DNA of 64,000 nt from Gemmatimonadota bacterium. GTDB taxonomy: Bacteria > Gemmatimonadota > Gemmatimonadetes > Gemmatimonadales > Gemmatimonadaceae. Below, in pieces: positions 32,581 to 40,221 of this stretch; position 1 is the first letter of the stretch; each line of letters starts with the position of its first letter. The position numbers and the translations under genes were made by a program. The notes under the pieces are model-generated. The model did not search any database. It was not told the DNA's origin and saw only the letters and a program-made list of their open reading frames with translations. The DNA lies in NCBI GenBank assembly GCA_028287305.1, contig JAQBPX010000015.1, positions 302,981 through 366,980 of the forward strand, written 5' to 3'.

Positions 32581-34023
32581 ATGACGGAGCCAGGGGCTCT
32601 CGGCGACCTGCCGCCCGATGAGATGCGCGCGCTGCTGCACCGCATGGCCGACTGGATGGCCAGCTATCGCGAGGGGATCGAGGATCGGCGCATCGTACCC
32701 ACGGTGGCGCCGGGAGCCATCGCGTCGCAACTGCCGTCGCTGCTGCCGCTGGATGCGGCCTCGATGGACACGATCCTCCAGGACCTGGACCGGGTCGTGA
32801 TGCCGGGCGTCGTGCACTGGGGCCATCCGGCTTTCCTCGGCTATTTCGGCAGCACCAGCAATGGCCCCGCGCTGCTCGGCGAGATGGCGGCGGCGACGTT
32901 GAACGTGAGTGCGATGACGTGGGCGACGTCGCCGGCAGCGACCGAGCTGGAGTCGCGCGTGGTCGAATGGATTCGCGAGCTGGTCACGCTGCCGGGGGCG
33001 TTCACGGGAATCGTGTACGACACGGCGAGTGTCGGGCTCGCGCATGCGCTCGCGGTGGCTCGCTCACGCGCCGTGCCCGGCGCCAGGGCCGAGGGGATGC
33101 GAGGTGCGCCGAGGCTGGTCGTGTATGCCTCGAGCGAGGCGCACAGCTCGGTGGAGAAGGCGATGATCCTGCTCGGGCTGGGCGAGGGCAACGTGGTTCG
33201 CGTGGGTGTCGACGACGCGATGCGAATGGATGTCGCTGCGTTGCGCTCGGCGATGCAGCGCGACGTGACGGATGGTGCGCGACCGATGGCGGTGGTCGCG
33301 ACGGTCGGCACGACGTCCACTGCGAGCGTGGACGACGTGCGCGCGATAGCGGAGCTGTGTCGCGAGCATGCTGCGTGGCTGCACGTGGACGCCGCGTATG
33401 GCGGTGCGATGGCCGTGCTGCCGGAGGGTCGCTGGGTGATGGAGGGAGCGGGGCTGGCGGATTCGGTGATCGTGAATCCGCACAAGTGGATGTTCGTGCC
33501 CCTCGACTTCAGCGTGCTGTTCACGCGGCACGCGGAGGAACTGCGTGCGGTGTTCTCGATCGTGCCCGAGTACCTGGAGGGTGACGCGGCAGGTGGCGCG
33601 GCCGCGGACTATGCGGTGGACTACATGGACTACGGCATCCAGCTCGGCCGTCGCTTTCGCGCACTCAAGGCGTGGATGGCGCTGCGCGCGCTCGGCAGGT
33701 CAGGGCTGGAGTCGCGCATCAGGGAGCACTGCCGCCTGGCGGCGGTGTTCGCCGGCTGGGTGCGCGCCAGCGAGGAGTTCGAGCTCGCGGCGCCGCCGAG
33801 CATGGGAGTGGTGTGCTTCCGGGCGCGCGGTGAGGATGCGCTGAATGAGGAGATCGTGCGGCGAGTGAAGGCGAGTGGGCGGGCGTACATCACACATACG
33901 CGCATTCACGGGCGCACGTGCCTGCGGGTGGGGATCGGGAACATTGCGACTACTGAGGTGCACCTGGCCGGGGTGTGGGATGCGGTCCGGGCTGGCGCGG
34001 TACGCACGGATAGCGCGGACTGA
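32581..34023 (+). CDS. group II PLP-dependent (aromatic) amino-acid decarboxylase
   Basis: A 480-residue decarboxylase of the AADC/tyrosine decarboxylase type. PLP lysine Lys302 lies in VNPHKWMFVPLD; the Asp contacting the pyridine N is in HVDAAYGG (Asp270); the stacking His is in SSEAHSSVEKA (His188). VHWGHPAFLGYFGST near residue 78 is the usual N-terminal substrate-side segment. The start is ATG 32581. The C terminus runs into the family A repeat, whose GCGGACTGA supplies the stop. The product amine is not predictable. Confidence 0.88.
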   Translation: MTEPGALGDLPPDEMRALLHRMADWMASYREGIEDRRIVPTVAPGAIASQLPSLLPLDAASMDTILQDLDRVVMPGVVHWGHPAFLGYFGSTSNGPALLGEMAAATLNVSAMTWATSPAATELESRVVEWIRELVTLPGAFTGIVYDTASVGLAHALAVARSRAVPGARAEGMRGAPRLVVYASSEAHSSVEKAMILLGLGEGNVVRVGVDDAMRMDVAALRSAMQRDVTDGARPMAVVATVGTTSTASVDDVRAIAELCREHAAWLHVDAAYGGAMAVLPEGRWVMEGAGLADSVIVNPHKWMFVPLDFSVLFTRHAEELRAVFSIVPEYLEGDAAGGAAADYAVDYMDYGIQLGRRFRALKAWMALRALGRSGLESRIREHCRLAAVFAGWVRASEEFELAAPPSMGVVCFRARGEDALNEEIVRRVKASGRAYITHTRIHGRTCLRVGIGNIATTEVHLAGVWDAVRAGAVRTDSAD

Positions 34024-34212
34024 AGGGCGGAAACGGGCGCGGAGACTGCAACTGCAACTGCACTGCTTTGGGAACTGCATTCCCCAGCCGTCGCTTCGAA
34101 TTGGCGGCAATTGGGATGAGCGTGCGACTCTTACAAAAGGCTTTGTTGTTGCTGTCTCCGCGGTAGTCCGTATCAGTTCGTCCGCGTATGTCCGAGGAGA
34201 CCGGCGCCGGCG
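34013..34212. repeat. family A inverted-repeat element abutting the decarboxylase stop
   Basis: The left part, GCGCGGACTGAAGGGCGG at 34013-34030, includes the decarboxylase stop codon. The right part ends GTCCGAGGAGACCGGCGCCGGCG at 34190-34212. The interior carries ACTGCAACTGCAACTGCA and is non-coding. Both ends match the elements at 23841 and 53677. It fills the 198-bp gap between convergent genes. Confidence 0.65.
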
Positions 34213-34221
34213 CGACGAGCC

Positions 34222-34671
34222 CTACGAGATGGTAAGAAGCCCAGTGGAGGCATCGAAGCTCGTGCTGTACGAGTGCAGGCTGCTCGTGCGCTCTCCGCCT
34301 ATCCAGGTGCCGTTGGCGCTGAAGCGCGCGCCGTGGTTGGGGCAGGTGAAGCTGCCGCTCGTCACGTTCACGGTGCTCCCCTGGTGCGGGCAGGTTCGGG
34401 AGAGCGCGATGTAGGTGGACGCGGCGGTGCGCACCACGGCGATGTCGGCGCCGCTCACGCGCATGGTGGCGATGCCGCCCACCGCGTTGAGGGCGGCGTA
34501 GTCGGTGACCTTCACGGTCGCGGGCCCCGACAGGGTGGGACTCGTGATGTCACTGCCGCCACAGGCGACGAGTGCCGCCATCGCGGCAAGCGCCAGGCCC
34601 TGGCCAAGGAACTCGCGGCGGCCCACCAGACGGCAGTCCGCGGCGCAGGAGGAGAGTGAATCAGTCGGCAT
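34222..34671 (-). CDS. Tat-exported Rieske [2Fe-2S] lipoprotein
   Basis: A 149-residue protein with a twin-arginine signal (GRREFLGQGLALAAMAALVAC; Arg18-Arg19) ending in a lipobox Cys37. The Rieske site is complete: CPHQG (Cys94, His96) and CPNHGARF (Cys110, His113), as in small high-potential Rieske proteins. It should be lipid-anchored on the periplasmic side and carry electrons. The next gene upstream in the operon encodes a four-TM protein with one His per helix, a plausible heme-bearing partner. Confidence 0.9.
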   Translation of the reverse strand: MPTDSLSSCAADCRLVGRREFLGQGLALAAMAALVACGGSDITSPTLSGPATVKVTDYAALNAVGGIATMRVSGADIAVVRTAASTYIALSRTCPHQGSTVNVTSGSFTCPNHGARFSANGTWIGGERTSSLHSYSTSFDASTGLLTIS

Positions 34672-34690
34672 CTGCGTCAGTTGCTGTGAG

Positions 34691-35260
34691 TCAGTTCTTC
34701 CAGAACCACATCAGCGCGGTCCCGGCCGTGCTCGCCACCATCGAGCCGATGGCGATGTTCCTGTGCAGTCGCGCGTCGCTCGCGGAATGCCCGGCATTGC
34801 CCCCCACGGCGCCCGCCGCCGCAAAGCCGGCGTCTGCGCCTAGCATGAGCACCGTGTGCACGATCTTCTTCGTGCGGCCCTCGGTCTCGCTGCGCGATTC
34901 GTAGAGGTTCCAGAGTCCAGTCACCGTATTCACGGTGAACAATGCGCCAAGCCCCATCGCGACGGTCACGTGCGCGGGCTTCACCCACTGCTGCGACGTC
35001 CCCTTGATCAGCTTGTCGCCCAGCCAGTACTCGCCCGCGAAGAGGGGCAGCATGGTGTAGCTGCCGATGCGATGAATGCGGAGGCGCGTGTAGTACGCGT
35101 CGCTCAACTCCACCGCCTTCGTGCGCCGGCGAGGCGTCGAGTCATCGTCGATCGCCGAAGCGACGCGAAGCGCGGTAGCCGTGGGCGTCGCGAACGGGAC
35201 GGGCCTGGCAGTGCTGTCAGCGCTGGTGGTGGCGAGCAGGAGCGCAATCGTGGCGATCAT
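34691..35260 (-). CDS. four-TM membrane protein with four aligned His (b561-like)
   Basis: A 189-residue protein. ATG 35260 starts a short hydrophobic segment; the frame extends upstream without support. Four helices follow a basic linker, each with one His near its start: His63 (RIHRIGSYTML), His97 (KPAHVTVAMG), His135 (KKIVHTVLML) and His166 (LHRNIAIGSM). This resembles the bis-heme arrangement of cytochrome b561-type four-helix bundles. I do not recognise the family otherwise. It is flanked by a Rieske lipoprotein and another lipoprotein in one minus-strand operon. Confidence 0.7.
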   Translation of the reverse strand: MIATIALLLATTSADSTARPVPFATPTATALRVASAIDDDSTPRRRTKAVELSDAYYTRLRIHRIGSYTMLPLFAGEYWLGDKLIKGTSQQWVKPAHVTVAMGLGALFTVNTVTGLWNLYESRSETEGRTKKIVHTVLMLGADAGFAAAGAVGGNAGHSASDARLHRNIAIGSMVASTAGTALMWFWKN

Positions 35261-35931
35261 CGGGGGCGTGGTGTGCGGTTCTGCGCCGCGCGGTCCGGTG
35301 CGGTGCTCACCTTTACGGGTTTCGCCACGCCAGCCCACGCCACGTTGCTGCCCGTGCTCGAGCGCACGAGCTTGCCCACCGAGTTGAGGGCATCGTCTTC
35401 CGGCAGCGGAATCGTGACACCTGCAAGTTTCTGGCGAATGGTGCGCGGATCCATCGGCGCGTCGGTGGCCACGAGCAGCAGGTAGCCGGTGGGGCCCAGC
35501 CTTCCTTCCTCCTCGCGTGACCAGCCCGCGCCCAGCACGCCCGGTCCGCCGGCGCCGAAATCGCGGGCGCGCCCCGCCTTCTTCTTCGCGCTGTCGGCGG
35601 CGGGTTTCCTCGCGCTATCGGCGCGGAGGGGCGACTGGAGCCGGGCGAAGTTCGCCAGCACGGTGTGCTCGCCCGCCTCGAGTGGTGCGGACTTCTCGAG
35701 CGTGTCCGACGGGTAGATGAGCATCGCGCCCTGGCCGGGAACCACGTACATCACCGCCACGCTCGCCGAGTGGGCGAGGGTAAAGGTGAGGTGCCGGGGC
35801 GGCATCTCCCCCTGGATCAGCTCGATGCGTGGCGAGATCCCCGAGAGGTCGCCGAGCGGCCGCGCGGGACGGTTCGTCGCGCAGGCGCCGAGTGCCAGGA
35901 GGAGAATGCCGGTGAGGAGCGGGCGGGTCAT
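35257..35931 (-). CDS. lipoprotein of unknown function
   Basis: A 224-residue lipoprotein (lipobox LGAC, Cys17). A beta-rich part (HLTFTLAHSASVAVMYVVPG) resembles DUF4384-type stress-related lipoproteins. A basic Lys/Ala linker (RKPAADSAKKKAGRAR) and a second beta region (GYLLLVATDAPMD) follow. It is the first gene of the operon with the b561-like and Rieske genes (4-nt overlap). A role in assembling or anchoring the electron-transfer pair is speculative. Confidence 0.65.
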   Translation of the reverse strand: MTRPLLTGILLLALGACATNRPARPLGDLSGISPRIELIQGEMPPRHLTFTLAHSASVAVMYVVPGQGAMLIYPSDTLEKSAPLEAGEHTVLANFARLQSPLRADSARKPAADSAKKKAGRARDFGAGGPGVLGAGWSREEEGRLGPTGYLLLVATDAPMDPRTIRQKLAGVTIPLPEDDALNSVGKLVRSSTGSNVAWAGVAKPVKVSTAPDRAAQNRTPRPR

Positions 35932-35977
35932 GATGGATAAACACCCCGGGCTGGGGGTACCCTAGCCGGTCTCCTTG

Positions 35978-36167
35978 TGCTCCACACGTAGGGATCTCTT
36001 GGCGTACCGGCGTCCTTGGGGGCACTACGCACGCTGATGGCCGCTGAACTGCAACGGCAGATGGCCGCCGCACGGCAACTACAACTGATCCTGTTTCAAC
36101 AGGAAGTTGCAGTCATCTGCCGTTGCAGTGTCTGCCGTTGCCGTTCAGCGGCCATCAGCGTGCGTAG
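35978..36167. repeat. family C inverted-repeat element
   Basis: Near-perfect 37-base arms: 36025-36061 and 36131-36167 are reverse complements with one mismatch (CTACGCACGCTGATGGCCGC at the outer end). An inner hairpin CCTGTT-TC-AACAGG lies at about 36091-36104. The upstream flank from GCTCCACACGTAG (35978) is shared with 44933 and, inverted, with about 37187-37200. It fills most of the divergent gap 35932-36211. Confidence 0.75.
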
Positions 36168-36200
36168 TATCCCCGCGCAACCTCCAGCGCCCCGGCGCCG

Positions 36201-36206
36201 TATAAT
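36201..36206 (+). promoter_or_regulatory. TATAAT box five bases before an ATG (leaderless candidate)
   Basis: A perfect TATAAT at 36201-36206 is followed by TAGTC and ATG 36212. Transcription starting about seven bases downstream would begin at the initiation codon, giving a leaderless mRNA. No Shine-Dalgarno is present before this ATG, and no convincing -35 is seen. Confidence 0.55.
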
Positions 36207-36211
36207 TAGTC

Positions 36212-37030
36212 ATGGCCCCCTCGTCTCCCCGAAACCCACTCGACCGTGGCGCGCTCGAGCGCGTGCTCGCTCGCGCGGCCGAGATTCAGTCGCAGTCCGG
36301 TGATGGTGCCGACGGCACCGAGGTGATGACGGAGGAGCAGGTCGTCGAGCTCGGCAAGGAAGTCGGCCTCTCTCCGGAGCACCTCCGCCAGGCGATGGCC
36401 GAGGAGCGCGCCCGGCTCGGCGTGGTTGAGGAGCGCGGGCTCGCTGCCCGCATGCTGGGCGCGGGGATCATCTCGGTCTCGCGAACGGTGCGTGGCCGTC
36501 CGGACGAGATCATGGCCACGCTCGACACCTGGATGCAGCGCGACGAGTGCCTGCGCATCAAGCGACAGGTGGCCGATCGCATCGTGTGGCAGCCGCGCGA
36601 CGACTTCATGGGCATGCTGCGCCGCAACTTCCAGCTGGGCGGCACGCGCTTTCCACTCTCGCGCGCGGGCGAGCTGGCGGCCACCGTGATTCCGATCACG
36701 AACGAGCGCGTGCTCGTGAGGCTCGACGCCAACATCGCCACCGCGCGCAGCGCCACCGCGCGCAACGCGACGATCGTCACCGGCTTCGGCGCCGCGGCGA
36801 GCGGCGCGGCTGTGCTGATGGGTTTCTTCCTGCCGGTGGCGCTGGTGCCGGCGATCGTGCTCGCGGGAGCATCCGCGATCGAGTCGCGTCGCATGCACCA
36901 GGCGGCCGTCACGCGCGTGCGCGACGCGATGGAGCACTATCTCGATCGCGCGGAGCGAGGCGAGACTGTGCGCCCAACGCTGCCGTCGATCGTGAGTGCG
37001 ATCGTGCAGGCGTTGCCGAGAGGGCGGTAG
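36212..37030 (+). CDS. hypothetical two-TM protein
   Basis: A 272-residue protein of unknown function. The N-terminal part (EQVVELGKEVGLSPEHLRQAM) is a helical segment; the middle region (MATLDTWMQRDECLRIKRQV ... GMLRRNFQLGG) is soluble. Two adjacent hydrophobic helices occupy about 188-225 (VTGFGAAASGAAVLMGFFLP and VALVPAIVLAGASAIE), then an amphipathic helix. This resembles bacterial SHOCT/DUF1707-like membrane-stress proteins in layout only. It stands alone, with a leaderless-type promoter. Confidence 0.65.
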   Translation: MAPSSPRNPLDRGALERVLARAAEIQSQSGDGADGTEVMTEEQVVELGKEVGLSPEHLRQAMAEERARLGVVEERGLAARMLGAGIISVSRTVRGRPDEIMATLDTWMQRDECLRIKRQVADRIVWQPRDDFMGMLRRNFQLGGTRFPLSRAGELAATVIPITNERVLVRLDANIATARSATARNATIVTGFGAAASGAAVLMGFFLPVALVPAIVLAGASAIESRRMHQAAVTRVRDAMEHYLDRAERGETVRPTLPSIVSAIVQALPRGR

Positions 37031-37040
37031 CAAACTGTCT

Positions 37041-37205
37041 CTCTCAGACGGCACAGGCATCGGGTTCGATCCCCGATGGGTGTGCCGTTAGAAAAGCTGG
37101 CAGCTGTTGTTCTTCGCGGCCATCTGCCCTGGGCCCTGCAGCGGCCATCCGCGTTTCCCAGCTGCAGCCGTTACGCCGGACGATTCTCTACGTGTGGAGC
37201 GCGAA
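37041..37205. repeat. element with ACGGCAC hairpin and shared CACACGTAG end
   Basis: A long hairpin at 37048-37088 (ACGGCAC ... GTGCCGT) encloses CATCGGG-TTCGAT-CCCGATG. The inverted copy of the GCTCCACACGTAG end is at about 37187-37200. It is related to the right half of the element at 44933-45107. Non-coding; it fills the 205-bp gap between convergent genes. Confidence 0.55.
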
Positions 37206-37235
37206 GGAGCGCGATGAAGTCCGAGGGAACTGGAA

Positions 37236-38360
37236 CTAGATCCCCCCCAGCACCGCCTCAAGCTGCCGGGCGATCGCCGCACGGATCGTCTCCGGAATCG
37301 CGAACTTCGCGTTGAACGCAGCCGTCGCGCTTCCGGTCGGCACCGCCGCGCCCGCGGTGCGCAGGTAGAAGCGCATGTAGCCATCCACCAGGTTCGGCGC
37401 CGTGCGCTCCAGGAGCATGGCGCCACCGCGCACGGCGGCTGACGCGGCAATCTGGTTGCCAACACCGCTCCGCTGCTCGGTGGGCGTGATGTTGTCGGTG
37501 ATCGCGGGGCCGGCCACCGCGGAGATGGCCTCGTGCACGAACGCGTAGATCGCCTCGATCGCGGCGCCCTGCGACGCCGGCAGCGTGACGGCAATCGCAT
37601 TCTGCTTCTTGGCGAACGTCGCCGTGCGTCCCTCGCCGCCCAGCGGCAGCGAGAGCAAAAAGTCGCCCGACTCGAGCTGCGTGTTGTTCAGGTAGCGCTG
37701 CAGGCGCGAGCGATACTGCCCCTGCCAGAGCGAGTCCACGCTGCGGATGGTCGCCAGTCGCACGCGCTGCTCGCCCGTCCAGTAGTCGTGGTAGAATTTC
37801 GCGCGCTCATCCTCCAGCGACGCCACGAACAGGCGCAGCCACTCCCGATCGGCCCCGGTGGGGAACGACCCCGCCAGCACCGCCAGCAATGCGCGCGAGT
37901 TGGGGTCCTGCACCTGCGCGATGTTCCCCTGCAGCTGGAGCAGGAGGTCGGTGCCCTGCCTCACCTGGTCGAAGTTGGAGAAGTAGAGCGCCACGAACTG
38001 GCCGTTCACCAGCGCCGGGTTCGACTGCAGCCGCGACACGAGGCGCTCGCGATTCACGTCGAGCAGGGTGGTGACGCCGAACTGCGTGCGGCGGCGCAGC
38101 ATCTCCTCGCGATAGCCGCGACGGAAGAGTGGCACGAGCGCGGTGTCGTTGGTGAGCATCGCGTAGCCGTGCAGCCAGAGGTCCACGTGCTCGCGTGTCT
38201 TCACCTCCCACGGCAGCACGGCCGCGGCGGGCTGTGCCTGCGCCGCACCACCTGCCGCACCACCCGCCGCGCTGCCAGTGCCACCGCCCCCAATGGCCGG
38301 CGTGGACGCACACCCCGAGGCGAGCAGCGCCCCGGCCAGCAGCATCGAATAGCGTGACAT
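37236..38360 (-). CDS. lipoprotein of unknown function
   Basis: A 374-residue lipoprotein starting at ATG 38360, preceded by GAGGAGA. The lipobox is LASGC, followed by a Gly/Ala/Pro linker (GGGGTGSAAGGAAGGAAQ). The mature domain is alpha-rich and charged, with HVDLWLHGYAMLTNDTALVP, VNRERLVSRLQSNPALVN and AIYAFVHEAISAVAGPAI; I do not recognise it. It may be a conserved phylum-specific protein. It is followed by a repeat element and preceded on the same strand by the zinc-ribbon gene, 44 bp away. Confidence 0.7.
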   Translation of the reverse strand: MSRYSMLLAGALLASGCASTPAIGGGGTGSAAGGAAGGAAQAQPAAAVLPWEVKTREHVDLWLHGYAMLTNDTALVPLFRRGYREEMLRRRTQFGVTTLLDVNRERLVSRLQSNPALVNGQFVALYFSNFDQVRQGTDLLLQLQGNIAQVQDPNSRALLAVLAGSFPTGADREWLRLFVASLEDERAKFYHDYWTGEQRVRLATIRSVDSLWQGQYRSRLQRYLNNTQLESGDFLLSLPLGGEGRTATFAKKQNAIAVTLPASQGAAIEAIYAFVHEAISAVAGPAITDNITPTEQRSGVGNQIAASAAVRGGAMLLERTAPNLVDGYMRFYLRTAGAAVPTGSATAAFNAKFAIPETIRAAIARQLEAVLGGI

Positions 38361-38404
38361 GCGATCTCCTCGTTCTGTGACCTGCGTGTCGTGCGGCGGG
38401 AGGG

Positions 38405-39103
38405 CTAGCTCCCGGCTGTACGCCCGCACGTTACGCAAAAACGCCACCCAACCTCCAGCTCGGCACCGCACCCCTTGCAGTGCGTGATGGTCAGGTCCTG
38501 GCCGCAATGGGGGCAGAAGCGCAGCTCCCGGCCGGCCGGCAGGTCGCCGCCGCAATAAGGACAGCCGCCTCCAGCCACGCGGGGCGCCTTGCCCGCGCTA
38601 GCGGGAGCAGAAGCGGGCGCGGCAGCCGCGGACGCAGCGGGAGGCGCAGCCGCTGGCCTGGGCGCCGCCGGGGCTGACGCAGCCGGCCGTGACACCGGCA
38701 TCGCGAGCGTGGGCGCCGACGCGGCCGACGCCGACGCCGACGTCGACGTCGCGGTCGCAGCCGACCCATCCACCGCGCGCACCGCCTCCGGATTCAGGGA
38801 CACCTGCGCGTCCGCAAACTCCCGAAACGCGCCCGTGTCCGAATTGGGCGACGCCAGCTCCTTCGTCAGCGCGTCCCGCATGCGCTCGTCCACCAGCAGG
38901 TAGCCGCGCGAACCCGTCAGCAGCTCGCTGATTGCCGCCTCGTAGTCCTGGTTGGTCTCCAGCGCGAGCTCCCTCCGATGGTGGCGGTACGGAAGCACGG
39001 TCTGCACCAGCTCGGTAACCGTGAACGGCGAGGTCAGGTACGACGGGTGCTGCGCCCGGATGACCCGGACGAGCTGGCGAAAGGTGCGGTCGAGGTTGTC
39101 CAT
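38405..39103 (-). CDS. double zinc-ribbon protein with Ala/Pro linker
   Basis: A 232-residue cytosolic protein. The N-terminal 110 residues are helical and conserved-looking (FRQLVRVIRAQHPSYLTSPF). A long Ala/Pro/Ser linker follows, then two zinc ribbons with four CxxC pairs: CPYCGG, CPHCGQ, CKGCG and CVTCG. A nucleic-acid or protein-binding regulator is likely; the partner is unknown. The linker DNA is highly repetitive. Confidence 0.75.
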   Translation of the reverse strand: MDNLDRTFRQLVRVIRAQHPSYLTSPFTVTELVQTVLPYRHHRRELALETNQDYEAAISELLTGSRGYLLVDERMRDALTKELASPNSDTGAFREFADAQVSLNPEAVRAVDGSAATATSTSASASAASAPTLAMPVSRPAASAPAAPRPAAAPPAASAAAAPASAPASAGKAPRVAGGGCPYCGGDLPAGRELRFCPHCGQDLTITHCKGCGAELEVGWRFCVTCGRTAGS

Positions 39104-39148
39104 GCGCCCGTGTGTGCTCGTGAGACTGCGCTGCCTGCTGCTACGCTC

Positions 39149-39337
39149 CTACGGAGTGCCCGCGCTCGCCGCCGCCTCGCGCTTGTCGCGCGCCGCGGCC
39201 TCCTTGCGGATCTTGTCGGCGCCAAAGCGGTTCAATGCGCGTTCCGCGATGCTCGGCAGCCCGGCCTTCGCATCCTTGTAGCCAAAGGTGTACCCGACGC
39301 CAAGCCCGATCAGCAGGATCACGATGTACTTGATCAT
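39149..39337 (-). CDS. small single-TM protein
   Basis: A 62-residue protein with one N-terminal TM helix (YIVILLIGLGVGYTFGYKDA) and a basic amphipathic tail (RKEAAARDKREAAASAG). Glycines in the helix suggest oligomerisation. Function is unknown. It lies between the zinc-ribbon and RNase H genes, with short gaps, in the same minus-strand run. Confidence 0.65.
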   Translation of the reverse strand: MIKYIVILLIGLGVGYTFGYKDAKAGLPSIAERALNRFGADKIRKEAAARDKREAAASAGTP

Positions 39338-39364
39338 GGAAGCCTCCGGCCATCCGTGGACGGC

Positions 39365-40006
39365 CTAAACCGACGAGGGAACCGTCACGGGAATGGGGCG
39401 CGACGTCTTGAGCACACGCTGGGAGGGGAAGGGCGCTGGCTCCCCCAGCTTTCGCCGGGTCTTCTGCTGCTCGACCAGCCATTCGTCGAACCGCGACGTG
39501 GCCGCCCCACTGGATGACGATTGATCCCGCGCGGCGTTCACGGCCAGGTCGTTGGCGTACTCGTTCTGGCAATGTCCATGGTGCCCGCGAACCCACTGCC
39601 ACTCCACCCGATGCCCCTGCACGGCCAGCGCCGCCTGCTTCCAGAGGTCGAGATTCTCGATCTCGCCCTCCTTGCGGCGCCACCCGCGACCGATCCAGCC
39701 GTAGATCCACTCGCTCATCCCCTTCACGAGGTACTGCGAGTCGCTCGTGAAGAGCACGCGGAAGCGCTGGCCCTTGCGCGAGATGATCGTGAACGCCTCG
39801 ATCACGGAGCGCAGCGCCATGCGGTTGTTCGTGGTCCCCGGCTCGGAGAGCCAGAAGTCCCAGCGCGTGAGGCGATCGGTGCGCGCATCGAGGTACTCGA
39901 TCACGCCCGCCGCGCCGCCAGGGTTGTCGCCCTCGCGCCCGTTCCCCAGGCAGCTCTCGTCGGCGTAGATCGCGACGATCGGAAGCTCCGCGACCTCCTC
40001 GCTCAT
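39365..40006 (-). CDS. RNase H-like protein with substituted catalytic Glu
   Basis: A 213-residue protein of the RNase HI fold, which cleaves RNA in RNA/DNA hybrids. Seen: Asp16 (YADESCLGN), TTNNRMAL, Asp89 (FTSDSQYLVKG), the HHGHCQNEYAND loop with Asp153, and a C-terminal tail of about 50 basic, Pro-rich residues. In E. coli RNase HI the TNNRMEL Glu48 is catalytic; here that position is Ala64. Glu70 nearby might substitute, or activity may be altered. The start overlaps the preceding small gene by 4 nt. Confidence 0.85.
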   Translation of the reverse strand: MSEEVAELPIVAIYADESCLGNGREGDNPGGAAGVIEYLDARTDRLTRWDFWLSEPGTTNNRMALRSVIEAFTIISRKGQRFRVLFTSDSQYLVKGMSEWIYGWIGRGWRRKEGEIENLDLWKQAALAVQGHRVEWQWVRGHHGHCQNEYANDLAVNAARDQSSSSGAATSRFDEWLVEQQKTRRKLGEPAPFPSQRVLKTSRPIPVTVPSSV

Positions 40007-40221
40007 CGCACCACGTCCAGCGAGTCGACCTCATCGAGGAACAGCGTCATCGAATGCCCGGTGGTCGGGTGCCGCGCCTCGATCATCTCCCGGCTGTCCT
40101 TGAGCCGGATGGCGAGGGGAATGACGATGAATTCACTGCCGCGACGGAAGATCACGATGCGCGATCCATCCCTGATCGCCATCTCGAGTGCGTCGTACTG
40201 CTTCGTGTTCAGCTGCGCCAT
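40003..40221 (-). CDS. small conserved-looking protein (72 aa)
   Basis: A 72-residue protein from ATG 40221, which lies inside the end of the M20 peptidase gene (13-nt overlap). The sequence is balanced and folded-looking (QYDALEMAIRDGSRIVIFRR, GHSMTLFLDEVDSLDVV), with strands and no cofactor motif. Both ends overlap neighbouring genes, which supports a real gene in the operon M20 - 72 aa - RNase H. Function is unknown. Confidence 0.65.
   Translation of the reverse strand: MAQLNTKQYDALEMAIRDGSRIVIFRRGSEFIVIPLAIRLKDSREMIEARHPTTGHSMTLFLDEVDSLDVVR

Noticed and set aside
37030..37090. Possible tRNA (GGTTCGATCCCC followed by GGTGTGCC)
   Set aside because: Only an acceptor-like stem and a T-arm-like loop can be drawn; there is no D-arm or anticodon arm. 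Treated as a repeat hairpin.
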